From positions 1 through 64,000 of the forward strand of contig JADJZB010000022.1 of NCBI GenBank assembly GCA_016719485.1: a DNA stretch of 64,000 nt. The letters are read 5' to 3'. This DNA is from Holophagales bacterium. Lineage in GTDB: Bacteria > Acidobacteriota > Thermoanaerobaculia > UBA5066. Position numbers and translations under genes: made by a program. Of this stretch, positions 44,713-53,936 are shown in pieces (position 1 is the first letter of the stretch; each line of letters starts with the position of its first letter). The notes under the pieces were generated by a model. That model ran no database searches. It was not told where the DNA came from and worked only from the letters and a program-made list of their open reading frames with translations.

Positions 44713-45519
44713 GGCGTTCACCAGGGCAAGGCAAGTCCGAAAACCGGCCGTTGTCGGCGACGGAGGAGGTGTTTACCGGTGTCGCGTCGTTCCTCCGTTA
44801 CCGCCTTGCCCCTGCCCTTGGCGGCTCTCTTCGGAGCCGTCCCGGAGGCCAATGGACTAGGAGCAGGCGGGGCAGGCGGGCGGCCGGCCGCGGCGGGCGG
44901 CGGGTGCCTGGCGCGACGGTCGCCCGCGCCGAAGGCGTGCCCGAGGACCGCAAGGCGCCGGAGCGAGCAGGCGAGCGAAGGCGACGCGGACCGCAGGGGA
45001 CGCCGCAGGTGCGTGCGCGAGCGGCGTGTCCAGGCGTTGGAAGACCGCGCGAAGCGCGCTCCTTACGACCGCGCCGGTTAAACATAGTCGCTGTCGATTA
45101 TGTTGAAGGTCGCGCGCAGCGCGACCCGGAGGGGGCCGGGGTGCCCCCGCGAAACGAAGTGGAGCGGGACATCAACGACCCGGGTCCGATAGCCGCGGCT
45201 ATCGGACAGCGGCCCTGACGCGACGCGAAACGAAGGCGACGCTTCGCCGCAGTTGCGCGGCGCGGCAGGGTTGCGAGGCGCGTGACGGGACGGGGAAATT
45301 GGGGCCCCGCCCGGCGCGCGCCTCGCAGAGCGCCCGGTTCCTTCACCCCGGCCCCCGGAGCCGGCGCGGGCGCTCCCGGTCCCACGGCGCCCACTGGCGC
45401 CGTGCGGTGCTCCGCTCCGGTCGGGCTCTTCCCGCCTTCGTCGCCCTGGTGACGAGTCAGCTACGACGCAAAGACATGAAATCACGACGGGTCCCCTACC
45501 GGTGCGCGAATCTCTGAAG
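44713..45519. other. Hairpin-rich non-coding stretch
   Basis: About 800 bp with no credible gene; frames through it are Arg/Gly/Ala-rich shadows. It holds an AACATA...TATGTT inverted repeat (45081-45104), a GGTCGCGC-gca-GCGCGACC hairpin (45108-45126), a perfect 24-bp palindrome (45184-45207, half-site GTCCGATAGCCG), GCGAGGCGCG paired with CGCGCCTCGC across about 45 bp (45273 to about 45330), and CACGGCGCC-cact-GGCGCCGTG (45383-45404). Its position between a transposase and the giant-protein operon suggests a mobile-element remnant, a recombination site or a structured RNA. Confidence 0.5.
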
Positions 45520-46833
45520 TCACTTGCTCCTCGGTGACATCTGCTCTCGGAGCTTCTCCTGCTCTCGCTCGTGTGCGAGGAAGCCCGCCGACTCGTAGGT
45601 GAAGAGAATCCGCGCGGGGTAGCCATTGTCGATCAGTTCCTTCGTGACCTCCGGGGTCCAGGTCGTCCGCCGGACGAGGACGGTCTCCACGTCGCCGCTA
45701 AGCCGTTCCGGCGTGCGGTTGAGAAGGTAGACGCGGACGTTCTCGGCACCTCCGGCCATCTGCGCCAGGCGCTTCCAGCCCGTGTTGATGCCGGCGGGGC
45801 CGGCGGACTCCAATGCGCGCGCCTGCTGGCCGGTGTCGCTCACCGGCATGTAGCACGCCTGACCCCGGGAATACTGATAGGTCTCGGAATACGCCTCCGG
45901 TGTTTCGCCGGTCTCGCGGCCCGGCATCTGCCTGACGGCGATCCGCTTCGGACCGGCTGCCTTCTTTTCCACCGCAAGCTCGGAGTAGGAGAACGTCAAT
46001 AGGGTTGTTCCGTCCTTCCCGGAGAGCACGGTGTTTGCGTCGCCATAGTCAGGCGTATCCGCCTCAAACACGAAGTCGCGGTAGCCGTCCCCGTCGAGAT
46101 CCTCCTCGATGTCCGTGACCAGCCGACCGGGGGCATCGCCAGCCCACAAGCACTCGACGCTCGTTCTTCCGCCCGATCGGTCGAGCCGTACCTTGAAAGC
46201 CCGATACCTCGGCGGTCGGCCATCGAGTGAAGGGGGAAGCGCGGCGAGCGTCAACAGCACTTCCCGACCCTCCTTCGGAAGCCAGTAATAGCTGACGCCA
46301 ATCCGACTGACCACTTGCCTCCCTGAGCCCTCGCGAATCGGGAGCTGGGCGACCAGAGCTCTCTCCATGTCCCCGACCTGTGCGGCCGAGAGGAATCCCT
46401 GCGTGGTCGGATCCAGCGGCTGCGCCGAGACCGACACCGCGCCTCGCTCCTTGAACCACGAGGGGCCGACTACCCACACGTCAGGCTGGGGCGTTTCCAC
46501 CTCCAAGCCGGCGTCGAGGAGAAAGGCCTTTAGCGTCGACAGCGGGTCCTCCCCCCGCCACTCGTTGGCCTCAAGGGCTTTCTCAGTCATTCCTTCGCCG
46601 AAATAGAACGCCGTAGTCCCCTTCGCCTCTGCGAGGTAGTCCACGACCGGGTTGACCCAAGCATGTGCACTCACTCGAGAGAAGCCTTCGGCCGGCTTCG
46701 CGCGCACGAAGTACCCTCTCTCGTCCCGCCCTACCTGAAAGAGCCCGGTATCTGGATACGGGCAGCGGGACGCGGCAGGACCGCTCGTGACCAAGAGAAC
46801 AAGTACTCCGATACCGGACCATGCGTGTCTCAT
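45520..46833 (-). CDS. Secreted protein downstream of the giant Ig-repeat protein
   Basis: ATG 46833 gives 437 residues with a signal peptide (MRHAWSGIGVLVLLVTSGPAAS); the Cys just after (SRC) hints at a possible lipoprotein. About residues 70-105 (EDPLSTLKAFLLDAGLEVETPQPDVWVVG) resemble an STN/secretin-type small domain. TDIEEDLDGDGYRDFVFEAD is a calcium-loop or VCBS-like acidic motif. The end is helical and basic-acidic. It starts 10 bp after the stop of the giant gene, so it is the second gene of that operon. Codon use is less GC-biased than in neighbouring core genes. Function unknown; a periplasmic partner or immunity role is speculation. Confidence 0.65.
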   Translation of the reverse strand: MRHAWSGIGVLVLLVTSGPAASRCPYPDTGLFQVGRDERGYFVRAKPAEGFSRVSAHAWVNPVVDYLAEAKGTTAFYFGEGMTEKALEANEWRGEDPLSTLKAFLLDAGLEVETPQPDVWVVGPSWFKERGAVSVSAQPLDPTTQGFLSAAQVGDMERALVAQLPIREGSGRQVVSRIGVSYYWLPKEGREVLLTLAALPPSLDGRPPRYRAFKVRLDRSGGRTSVECLWAGDAPGRLVTDIEEDLDGDGYRDFVFEADTPDYGDANTVLSGKDGTTLLTFSYSELAVEKKAAGPKRIAVRQMPGRETGETPEAYSETYQYSRGQACYMPVSDTGQQARALESAGPAGINTGWKRLAQMAGGAENVRVYLLNRTPERLSGDVETVLVRRTTWTPEVTKELIDNGYPARILFTYESAGFLAHEREQEKLREQMSPRSK

Positions 46834-46843
46834 TGCTGCCCCC

Positions 46844-49800
46844 TCACGGATTGAGCCGTGGCACGAAGGAATCGACGAGTGGAGGTTCCGAGGATCCGTC
46901 CTGATAGACGATTCCGAACAGGATCTTGTTGCCGTAGGCACATGGTCCCTCGCCGCCAGTGTTGAACCTGCAGAAGCGTCGGCTCCAGTTGTTTCTCCAC
47001 GTACACTCATTGCGCTTGTGGGCGCAGTCCGGGTCCTGGTCCTCTGAGATAACTCGCGCCCTGACGTCAATCGCCGCGCCCAACGGGACGCAGTTCGCCG
47101 GATTGAAGAGCGTGTCGAGAGGGTTCTGTGTCATCGGATCGTAGTACGTCGTTCTAAGGAACTGAGCGTCAGATTCAGAGAACACCGCTGGGTTCTCGTA
47201 CTTGTCGCGCACGTCGTCGGGAAGGACCTGCAGCAGTCCGTAGCTCGCCGCGCCAAACCACTGGCCCTGCACCTCGAAGGACGGATCCCGTTTGATCAGG
47301 GTGAAGAGGTTGGAGTCCCAGAACGTCTCGCCCCATCGTTCGAGAGAGTTCCCGGCGAGGGGGTTCGTCCCTCGCTGGATCGCCCACTGGCGGATCGTCG
47401 TGCTGACTGAAGCCGGGGGCCTTACGTGCGCCAATGGGTTCTTCAGTCGGATCTTGTCGACCGCGTCTTGTTGATGCTGGGCGTCACCAATCAGACTGCC
47501 GAACGTACCAGGAGGAGGCAGATTCCGAAGGACTTTGACACGCCGGAAGCTAACGACCTGCTGCCCGACCGGCGGCAGGCCGAAACGCAATGTACCTGCG
47601 TCCCCGTCAACGCAGAACTCGCTGAGGGATAGCGCGTCGCTGGCACAATCGGCTAAGAGGTCCTGAGCGAACTCGCGGAGAACCGCACCGGGTGGCCGAA
47701 TGTCGACCCCGAGTTGTATCTTGTCGCCGTTCAATCCAGCTACCTGGTAGGACGTTGAACTGCCGTCGGCGACGAAGGTGAAGGTCTCGATCTCCGGAGG
47801 CTCTTGCCCAGGGATGCGTGCCACCCCGCGAGTCAGACTGTCCGTCGGCGCGTTCTGGCTCGGCAGAAACTCGGCGACAGTGCCGCGCCTGATGCCGAGT
47901 TTCGAGAAGGCCGCAGCCGGGGAATAGAGCCGGCGCACGCCACCGACGGCCGTCTCATGCCAGTCGCCGACGAGTTGCTTGAAGTCTCGACTAGATGCCT
48001 CGTATCGGTAGGTGTACGGATTGAAACCCGACTCGGCATACATTTGCGCCGCCAGATAGTGAGGAGGAATGCCGTGGCGATCGGCAGTGTCGATGATCAG
48101 CTTCTTCAGATCTACAGGAACGCCTTCGTAGTCTCGGAAGATCTCGGTATGCGAGCCCAGTGCCGCCGGCCGCGCGATCCTGACTCCGACCGAGGCCTTC
48201 ACGTTTCCCGGTGCAACCGCCGTCACCACGAGTTTGGTGGCGGGTATCGTTCCTTCACCCGTAGAGATCCTGATCCCACGGAGAAACGCCTGACCTGGTG
48301 TTTGCCCCTCTGCGGGTTCGATCTCGATCCGGGCGATCTGCCCCGTTCCTTCCTGCGCTGCTGCGGGCGGGTCGATGCTCCAGGTGACGGGTGGCGAGGG
48401 ATCCAGTCTTTCCCCGAGGATCGGTCCCACGAAGGACGGATCCGCCAGGAAGTAGTAGGGCGTGCCGTCGCCGAACTTCGTCCCCTGGTACAGAGTGAGG
48501 GCGACTCGGAGACCAGACGGGATCGTCGGCGTGTTCAAGAACCTGGTGACGTTGATCGCCACCCTCCTCGACGGGAGTCTCTTGATGGCTTCGACCTTCT
48601 CGTCTTTAGCCTTGATGCGCACTCTCTTCGTTGATGTGCCAGTCACGGCTAGGCGCCGACTCGCAGGTGCAGCCCCGGATGGGGAGGCTCCTGGCGGATA
48701 GAGCTCAACTGGCTCCGACATGAAGGTACTCGAGCGACCCAGGCGCGTCATGGCGATCTCTTCCGCTCGATCGAAGGGACTGTCACCGTCGTAGGTCTCG
48801 AGATCGATAACGAATGAGTTCGCAGTCTCGTCAGGATCGACGATGCGGACATAAGCGGCGGTGGGGGCCGCGACATCGATCGGAGTGACGAGTCGGAAAT
48901 CCGAATCCAGGATCTCCCCGCTCATCACCGTACACAGAGCAAACCCGCCCTGGAATTGCCCCTCCGGCGTGTCATCCAGGTGCAGCGGCGACTGGTCGCG
49001 GATCTTCACGTCCTTATCCAGAGACTCCACGTACACATAGTAGGTTCCCGGGGCGACGGGCGCCTTCGTCAGTTCGAGGCCGAGGTAGCCGGTGGCATCG
49101 GGAGACGGCGGGTCTCCGCTGCCGACCACGCCCGGGTTCATGGCCAGCTCCGCGATGACTCCGTTCGTGCTCTCCCGCGGCGCCGCCGGGCAGGCCCACT
49201 CCGGGGCCGTCGGGTTCCCCTCGTGATCGAACCTCGGGCAGAGGTGCACCTTGAAGCCCGCGGCCGTCTGGACGTTGCCGTTGACGTCGACGAGCTTCAT
49301 CGTCAGCTTCGGTCTCGAAGCGACGTCGAGGTGAGGGTTGGGCGCAGGGACGACAGGCCTCTCCACCCAGCCCGTCCCCTGCCACTCCCACGGGTGGTGC
49401 GGTGCCCTGAAGATCTCTTCTGCCGACGGGGATTCCTTGCCCGTCACCAGGACGAGGGCGAGCCGCCGAGGTGAGTCGAAGCTCCTTCCCGGGACGGCCC
49501 CGAAGGCCGGAGGGCCCACTTTGGGGAGCGCACCGTTTTCAGCGTCCGCCCCCGGCGAGACCGACATCGGGAACTCCCCGTCGTCCAGGCCGTAGCGGGC
49601 CTCGTAACGGTCGTAGAACTTCAGGTGGGTCTGGTTTCCCCCCTGAAGGTCGATCAGCGTCTGTTTGATGACCTCTCCTGCCGTCCAGTCGGGCTCATTC
49701 GCCGCGTAGGGGACGACGAGCAGGACCGGGAAAGCCCCCTGAGGCATCTGGTCTGTCGCGTCGGCCCACCACTTCAACTGGAGCGCATAGGCCCGGAAGT

Positions 49801-52800
49801 CGGGTCCCGTGGTCTCCTGGAAGGGCAGGCCCACGGTCATCTGGGCGGGCACGTTGCGGGTCACCGTGTCCCGGTAGCCCCAGACGATGTTTTGGTACTT
49901 GTCGACGAGGGTGTAGGCGTTGTAGCTCGTCAGAGAGACCGCTCGCCTTCCCAGCTGCGAGTCGTGGTAGGTGTAGAAGCCGTTCCACCACTCCCAGCCG
50001 TCGTCCTGCAGGCTGCCGTCCCAGTCGACGAGCTCGAGCGGCTTGCCCGGGAGGGGCCGGAGGGGGAAGGCCTTGCGGCTGATGACGGTGGAATCGGTGG
50101 TGACGACTTCGGCCGTGACGTCGAGGAGCTCCGCCACGCCCCAGACCGGCTTGACCTGCCCCGGGTGATCCGGATCGGGCTCCACGCCTGGCAGGACCGA
50201 GAGGGTGCCGAGGCGGTATTCGATGAGATCGTTTTCGATGACGGTTCCCTGGGCATCGCGGTCGTGCCAGACCAGGAAAGCGGTCTTGCACTGACGCCGG
50301 GCGCCGTTGGGGTCGAGGATGAGCATTCCCGTGCGTGAGATCGGCCCGGCGACCGAGAGGCGCAAAAGCACCGGGTGCGGCGGCGTGTTGCCGTCGCGGT
50401 CCCTGACGTCGATCTTCAGGTGGACGGTCTTCTCGATCCGGTAGCCTTCGATTCCCTTCTCGCCGATGGGAACGCCCCCCTCAGGCTTGCCGGGTGACAC
50501 GTCCGCGAGCGTCACGGTGAAGGGCGCCTTGACCTCCGAGGCGGCCACCGCCTCGAACCGGAAGAGCTTCAGCTCGGTGCAGGTCGACGCGACCGCCTGC
50601 TCGACCGGAGGCAGGGGCCGCGGGGTGGCGCGCTCCTCGAGTTCCGGAGCGGGGGCCGCCTTGGTACCGAGCACCTTCGTGGCGCCGGTTCCGGTCTTCC
50701 ACTCGGTTCTGGGGCGCGAGGGGTGGGCCGGCTGGAAGGCACGGACGGGGCCGAGGTCGAGGGACAGGTTTCCGTCGGGGTCGACGTCGCGCACCGCGTA
50801 GGTGTGATGCTCGAGCGGCTGGTAGCTCGGGAGGCCCTCGAGGGCGGTCTGGAAGAGCGCTTCGGCCGCAGGGTCTTCCGAGAGAGAGTTGATGATGCCG
50901 TTAACGTCGAGGAGATTGGGACGGATATCGACGGCGCCGGGTGTCGTGGCTCGCACCGTGCACTGGGCGAGGCCGTCGACCGCTGTGAAGGTGCTCTGTC
51001 CTTCGAGCCACTCGACGTGGCCCGCCACGGGGTCGGGGTAGGAGGGGATGAAGGAGATGCCGGCGCCGGAGAGCGGGTATCCCCTCGGATCGAGAGCAGC
51101 GAGGGTGAGGCGGGCACTCTGCCCCACAGGCGCCGTGATGCCACGGCCCGAGAAGGCGATAACCCGCTGGTCGAGCGGGACGCTCCCCGGAGGGGTCAGC
51201 GTGTACGAAAGCCGGTAGCCGCCGTGCCCGCGGCTCGTGCTCGCCGCGATGAGCCACATCCCCGTCTGTCGGAGGACGACGTCGGTGATCTCTGCATTGA
51301 GGTCGGTGGCGCGGGCGACGTCCTGGCGCCCTTCGTTCTCGTAGACGAAGCCGTCGGGCGCGATGAGGGCCACCTGCGGGTCGAGGCTGTCGGGGTGCTC
51401 CCACGGGAGCGAGGCGTCGGCCCGCTCGAGGCGGACGGAGACCCGCGTCCCGGCGGCGGCGACGAGGTAGTAGAGGTTGAAGTCGTTCGTGGCGCCCGAC
51501 GTGTCGCCGTTCTCGACGAAGGTACCGGTGACCGTCTGGCCCGAGGTGATGGGCCGGGCCAGGCCGTGCTGCTCGGGGGCGAGGGCGGGAACGACCGGGG
51601 CGGGGTCGTCGAGAAGAAGCCAGCGAGCCTCGGAAGAGAGGGTTCCGGCGGCGGTCTTCGCCCGGACAGTGTAGTAGCCGGGGGAGAGCGAGGCCGGGAC
51701 CGTGAAGACGATCCGGTTCCCGCTCTCGGGGCCGTTCTGGAGGACCACTGTCGCGTCCGAGGCGTCTACGGCGGGACAGGCTCCAACCGGCTCGTCACAC
51801 AGGGGCACGTCGGGGGCCGCAAGGGAGTAGACGGGGCCGGAGAGCTGAATCGTGTTGCTCGGCAGGAAGTCGCGGCCGTACAGCGTGACGCCTCCCGCGC
51901 CGGCCACGACGCGACCGGGCGCGAGAGGAGAGAGGCGCCACGTCTGGGGCTCTAGGGGCAGCGTCTTCGTGAGAGACACGGAGCCGTACGTCGCAGTGAG
52001 GACGACGTCGGTGGCCGTGGAGACGGCGACGGTCGTGACGGGGAACGATGCCGAGTAGTTCCCCTCGAGAATCAGCACGGACGGAGGAACGGTCGCCGCT
52101 GTTCCCGCGACCGAGAGCGCGACGAGGATGCCGCCTGCGGGCGCTGTTCCGTGGAGCGAGACGCTCGCCGAGGTCCGGAATCCACCTTCGACGGGAGATC
52201 CTCCGCCAACGAGATCGAGCGAACTCAGGCTGGACGCTCGGACGGTCAGCGTCACCTCCGCCACTTCCGTTCCCAGTGAGGCTCGAACGACGGCGCTGGT
52301 CGTCGAGACCACGGGGATAGCCGTCACCGTGAAGCCTCTGGAGCTCATACCCTGCGGAACCGTGACCGAGGCGGGTACGGAGAGGACGCCCGACGGCGAG
52401 GTCAGCGCGACAACGGTGCCACCCGCCGGCGCCGGGCTGCCCGGAAGCGAGACCTGGCACGACGCCTCCTCCCCGCCGAGGAGCTCTGCGGGAATGCAGG
52501 CGAGACCGAGGCCGGACGGTGTCACGAGGAGGCTCCCACCTCTCTGCTGCGCCCCGACGATCGGGGAGCCGGACAGCATCGTCACGCGCCCGAGAATCGA
52601 CCCGGTCGCCGGCTGCGAGACGGAAGTCGTCGCGATCGGAAACGTCGCAGTCGACTCCCCGGGAGCGACGGTGACCGAGGCGGGAAGGGTGATCGCAGGT
52701 AACGTGCTTTCCAGTGTGACGGTGGTCTGTCCGGTCGGATACGCGGGACCCATCAGAACCACCGTTGCCGTCGCGCTGCCTCCCCCGACGACGGCCGTCG

Positions 52801-53920
52801 GGGAGATGTCGATCCGATCGACATCCGGGCGGAAGGCGCTTATCGAGCGCTCACCCCACCCCCCGGCCCACAGGCCTTTCAGCGTGGCACTCAGGTAGTT
52901 GCCGAAGAAGGGACCGATCGTGAGAGGGAAGGTGACGCTCGTCTGCCCCTGCGGCACGGTTGCGGACGCGGGCACCGAGAAGAGGCCGGAATACGAGGAC
53001 GTCAGCGCAACGACGGCTCCTCCGGCCGGAGCCGGGCCCGTACTGAGTGAGACCGTGCACGTAGCCGTCGTCGCCCCTGTCAGGCCGTTGGGACAGCTGA
53101 TCGAGAGTGTCTCGGGGACGACATCGATGGAGGTCCTCTTCGTCACGCCGCCGTAGAAGAAGGCATAGGTGACGGTCGTCGGAGCCCCGACCGCAGGGAG
53201 GGTGACCTCGAAAGAGCCTCCGGAACCGGTCTGCCCTCCCGGTATCGAGAGTGCTCGCCAGCTCGTGCCGGAAAGACCCTGCGTCACGAGGGTCATCGAC
53301 ACCCGGGCACCACCCGGAGGAGCCGGACCCGCAAGGACTGGTCGGACATGCACCTTTCCCCCGGAAACCACTGTCGGCTGCAGGAACGACACGGAGGAGA
53401 GAGCCGGCCGGGGATTTGGGTCGAGGATGAGATCCGAGAGGTACGGGACGGAAAGGCAATCCACCGGGTAGAACCCCATGAAGGTGAGGTCCTCCGTCCA
53501 TGCGGGATAGCCCGCCTTGGAGAACGTCATCCGATAACGGGAGAGGTGCGACGGGAGAGACACCGTGTACTCCCCGGCGGCGTTCGTCACGTAGGTGGCG
53601 TCGTAACCCTCGAGGACGCCTGTCGCCCCTTCGATCGGGGCTCCCTGAGGCGTGATGACCGTACCGACGGCCGTGCAGGCGCCGCCGACCGTCCTCTTCA
53701 GGCGGATCGCTCCGAGATCGACCGCCTGCCCGGGAGAGAGGGACTGCGGAGTGGACGAGGTGGCGGCAAAGCCCTGCCTCGAAACGGTGACCGACGCCGT
53801 TCCGGGCGGCGCGTAGAGGTGAAAGGCACCTTCGAGGCCGGTAAGGAACTGGCCGACTCCAGGCCCCGCCGGTCCCTCCGTCCGGCGTTCCCCCCTCGCG
53901 AATTTCTCCTCCCGTACCAT
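46844..53920 (-). CDS. Giant Ig-repeat surface-type protein with interrupted lytic-transglycosylase-like C-terminus
   Basis: The start is uncertain: ATG 53920 gives 2,358 residues. It lacks a signal peptide and begins inside a carboxypeptidase-regulatory-like fold (GAFHLYAPPGTASVTVSRQGF), so the 5' end looks truncated. Many Ig/Big-like repeats follow (PAPAGGTVVALTS; VSVPASVTVPQG). About 805-905 is a pre-peptidase-like domain (FNLYYLVAAAGTRVSVRLERAD), then beta-rich modules. The C-terminus has HGIPPHYLAAQMYAESGFNP (Glu at about 1963) and, about 250 residues later, GAASYGLLQVLPDDVRDKY. These are the two halves of an SLT-type muramidase motif, separated by an inserted module (TFTFVADGSSTSYQV...FCVDGDAGTLRFGLPP) like phage tail-fibre repeats. 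GC content falls from about 49 kb toward the 3' end. Confidence 0.75.
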   Translation of the reverse strand: MVREEKFARGERRTEGPAGPGVGQFLTGLEGAFHLYAPPGTASVTVSRQGFAATSSTPQSLSPGQAVDLGAIRLKRTVGGACTAVGTVITPQGAPIEGATGVLEGYDATYVTNAAGEYTVSLPSHLSRYRMTFSKAGYPAWTEDLTFMGFYPVDCLSVPYLSDLILDPNPRPALSSVSFLQPTVVSGGKVHVRPVLAGPAPPGGARVSMTLVTQGLSGTSWRALSIPGGQTGSGGSFEVTLPAVGAPTTVTYAFFYGGVTKRTSIDVVPETLSISCPNGLTGATTATCTVSLSTGPAPAGGAVVALTSSYSGLFSVPASATVPQGQTSVTFPLTIGPFFGNYLSATLKGLWAGGWGERSISAFRPDVDRIDISPTAVVGGGSATATVVLMGPAYPTGQTTVTLESTLPAITLPASVTVAPGESTATFPIATTSVSQPATGSILGRVTMLSGSPIVGAQQRGGSLLVTPSGLGLACIPAELLGGEEASCQVSLPGSPAPAGGTVVALTSPSGVLSVPASVTVPQGMSSRGFTVTAIPVVSTTSAVVRASLGTEVAEVTLTVRASSLSSLDLVGGGSPVEGGFRTSASVSLHGTAPAGGILVALSVAGTAATVPPSVLILEGNYSASFPVTTVAVSTATDVVLTATYGSVSLTKTLPLEPQTWRLSPLAPGRVVAGAGGVTLYGRDFLPSNTIQLSGPVYSLAAPDVPLCDEPVGACPAVDASDATVVLQNGPESGNRIVFTVPASLSPGYYTVRAKTAAGTLSSEARWLLLDDPAPVVPALAPEQHGLARPITSGQTVTGTFVENGDTSGATNDFNLYYLVAAAGTRVSVRLERADASLPWEHPDSLDPQVALIAPDGFVYENEGRQDVARATDLNAEITDVVLRQTGMWLIAASTSRGHGGYRLSYTLTPPGSVPLDQRVIAFSGRGITAPVGQSARLTLAALDPRGYPLSGAGISFIPSYPDPVAGHVEWLEGQSTFTAVDGLAQCTVRATTPGAVDIRPNLLDVNGIINSLSEDPAAEALFQTALEGLPSYQPLEHHTYAVRDVDPDGNLSLDLGPVRAFQPAHPSRPRTEWKTGTGATKVLGTKAAPAPELEERATPRPLPPVEQAVASTCTELKLFRFEAVAASEVKAPFTVTLADVSPGKPEGGVPIGEKGIEGYRIEKTVHLKIDVRDRDGNTPPHPVLLRLSVAGPISRTGMLILDPNGARRQCKTAFLVWHDRDAQGTVIENDLIEYRLGTLSVLPGVEPDPDHPGQVKPVWGVAELLDVTAEVVTTDSTVISRKAFPLRPLPGKPLELVDWDGSLQDDGWEWWNGFYTYHDSQLGRRAVSLTSYNAYTLVDKYQNIVWGYRDTVTRNVPAQMTVGLPFQETTGPDFRAYALQLKWWADATDQMPQGAFPVLLVVPYAANEPDWTAGEVIKQTLIDLQGGNQTHLKFYDRYEARYGLDDGEFPMSVSPGADAENGALPKVGPPAFGAVPGRSFDSPRRLALVLVTGKESPSAEEIFRAPHHPWEWQGTGWVERPVVPAPNPHLDVASRPKLTMKLVDVNGNVQTAAGFKVHLCPRFDHEGNPTAPEWACPAAPRESTNGVIAELAMNPGVVGSGDPPSPDATGYLGLELTKAPVAPGTYYVYVESLDKDVKIRDQSPLHLDDTPEGQFQGGFALCTVMSGEILDSDFRLVTPIDVAAPTAAYVRIVDPDETANSFVIDLETYDGDSPFDRAEEIAMTRLGRSSTFMSEPVELYPPGASPSGAAPASRRLAVTGTSTKRVRIKAKDEKVEAIKRLPSRRVAINVTRFLNTPTIPSGLRVALTLYQGTKFGDGTPYYFLADPSFVGPILGERLDPSPPVTWSIDPPAAAQEGTGQIARIEIEPAEGQTPGQAFLRGIRISTGEGTIPATKLVVTAVAPGNVKASVGVRIARPAALGSHTEIFRDYEGVPVDLKKLIIDTADRHGIPPHYLAAQMYAESGFNPYTYRYEASSRDFKQLVGDWHETAVGGVRRLYSPAAAFSKLGIRRGTVAEFLPSQNAPTDSLTRGVARIPGQEPPEIETFTFVADGSSTSYQVAGLNGDKIQLGVDIRPPGAVLREFAQDLLADCASDALSLSEFCVDGDAGTLRFGLPPVGQQVVSFRRVKVLRNLPPPGTFGSLIGDAQHQQDAVDKIRLKNPLAHVRPPASVSTTIRQWAIQRGTNPLAGNSLERWGETFWDSNLFTLIKRDPSFEVQGQWFGAASYGLLQVLPDDVRDKYENPAVFSESDAQFLRTTYYDPMTQNPLDTLFNPANCVPLGAAIDVRARVISEDQDPDCAHKRNECTWRNNWSRRFCRFNTGGEGPCAYGNKILFGIVYQDGSSEPPLVDSFVPRLNP

Positions 53921-53936
53921 TCCCCCGGAGGTCCCG

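Noticed and set aside
43242..44760. Complete insertion sequence with terminal inverted repeats
   Set aside because: I compared both flanks of the transposase by eye and found neither matching inverted ends nor a target duplication.
45081..45104. AACATA...TATGTT inverted repeat as a Xer dif or integron attC site
   Set aside because: The spacing between the arms is 12 bp against about 8 for dif, and only one GTTAAAC-like core is present; no integrase of either class is adjacent.
44751..45218. Small frames in the 44.7-45.5 kb gap as genes
   Set aside because: Translations are Arg/Gly/Ala-rich without domain or credible start, and frames on both strands look alike; treated as non-coding.
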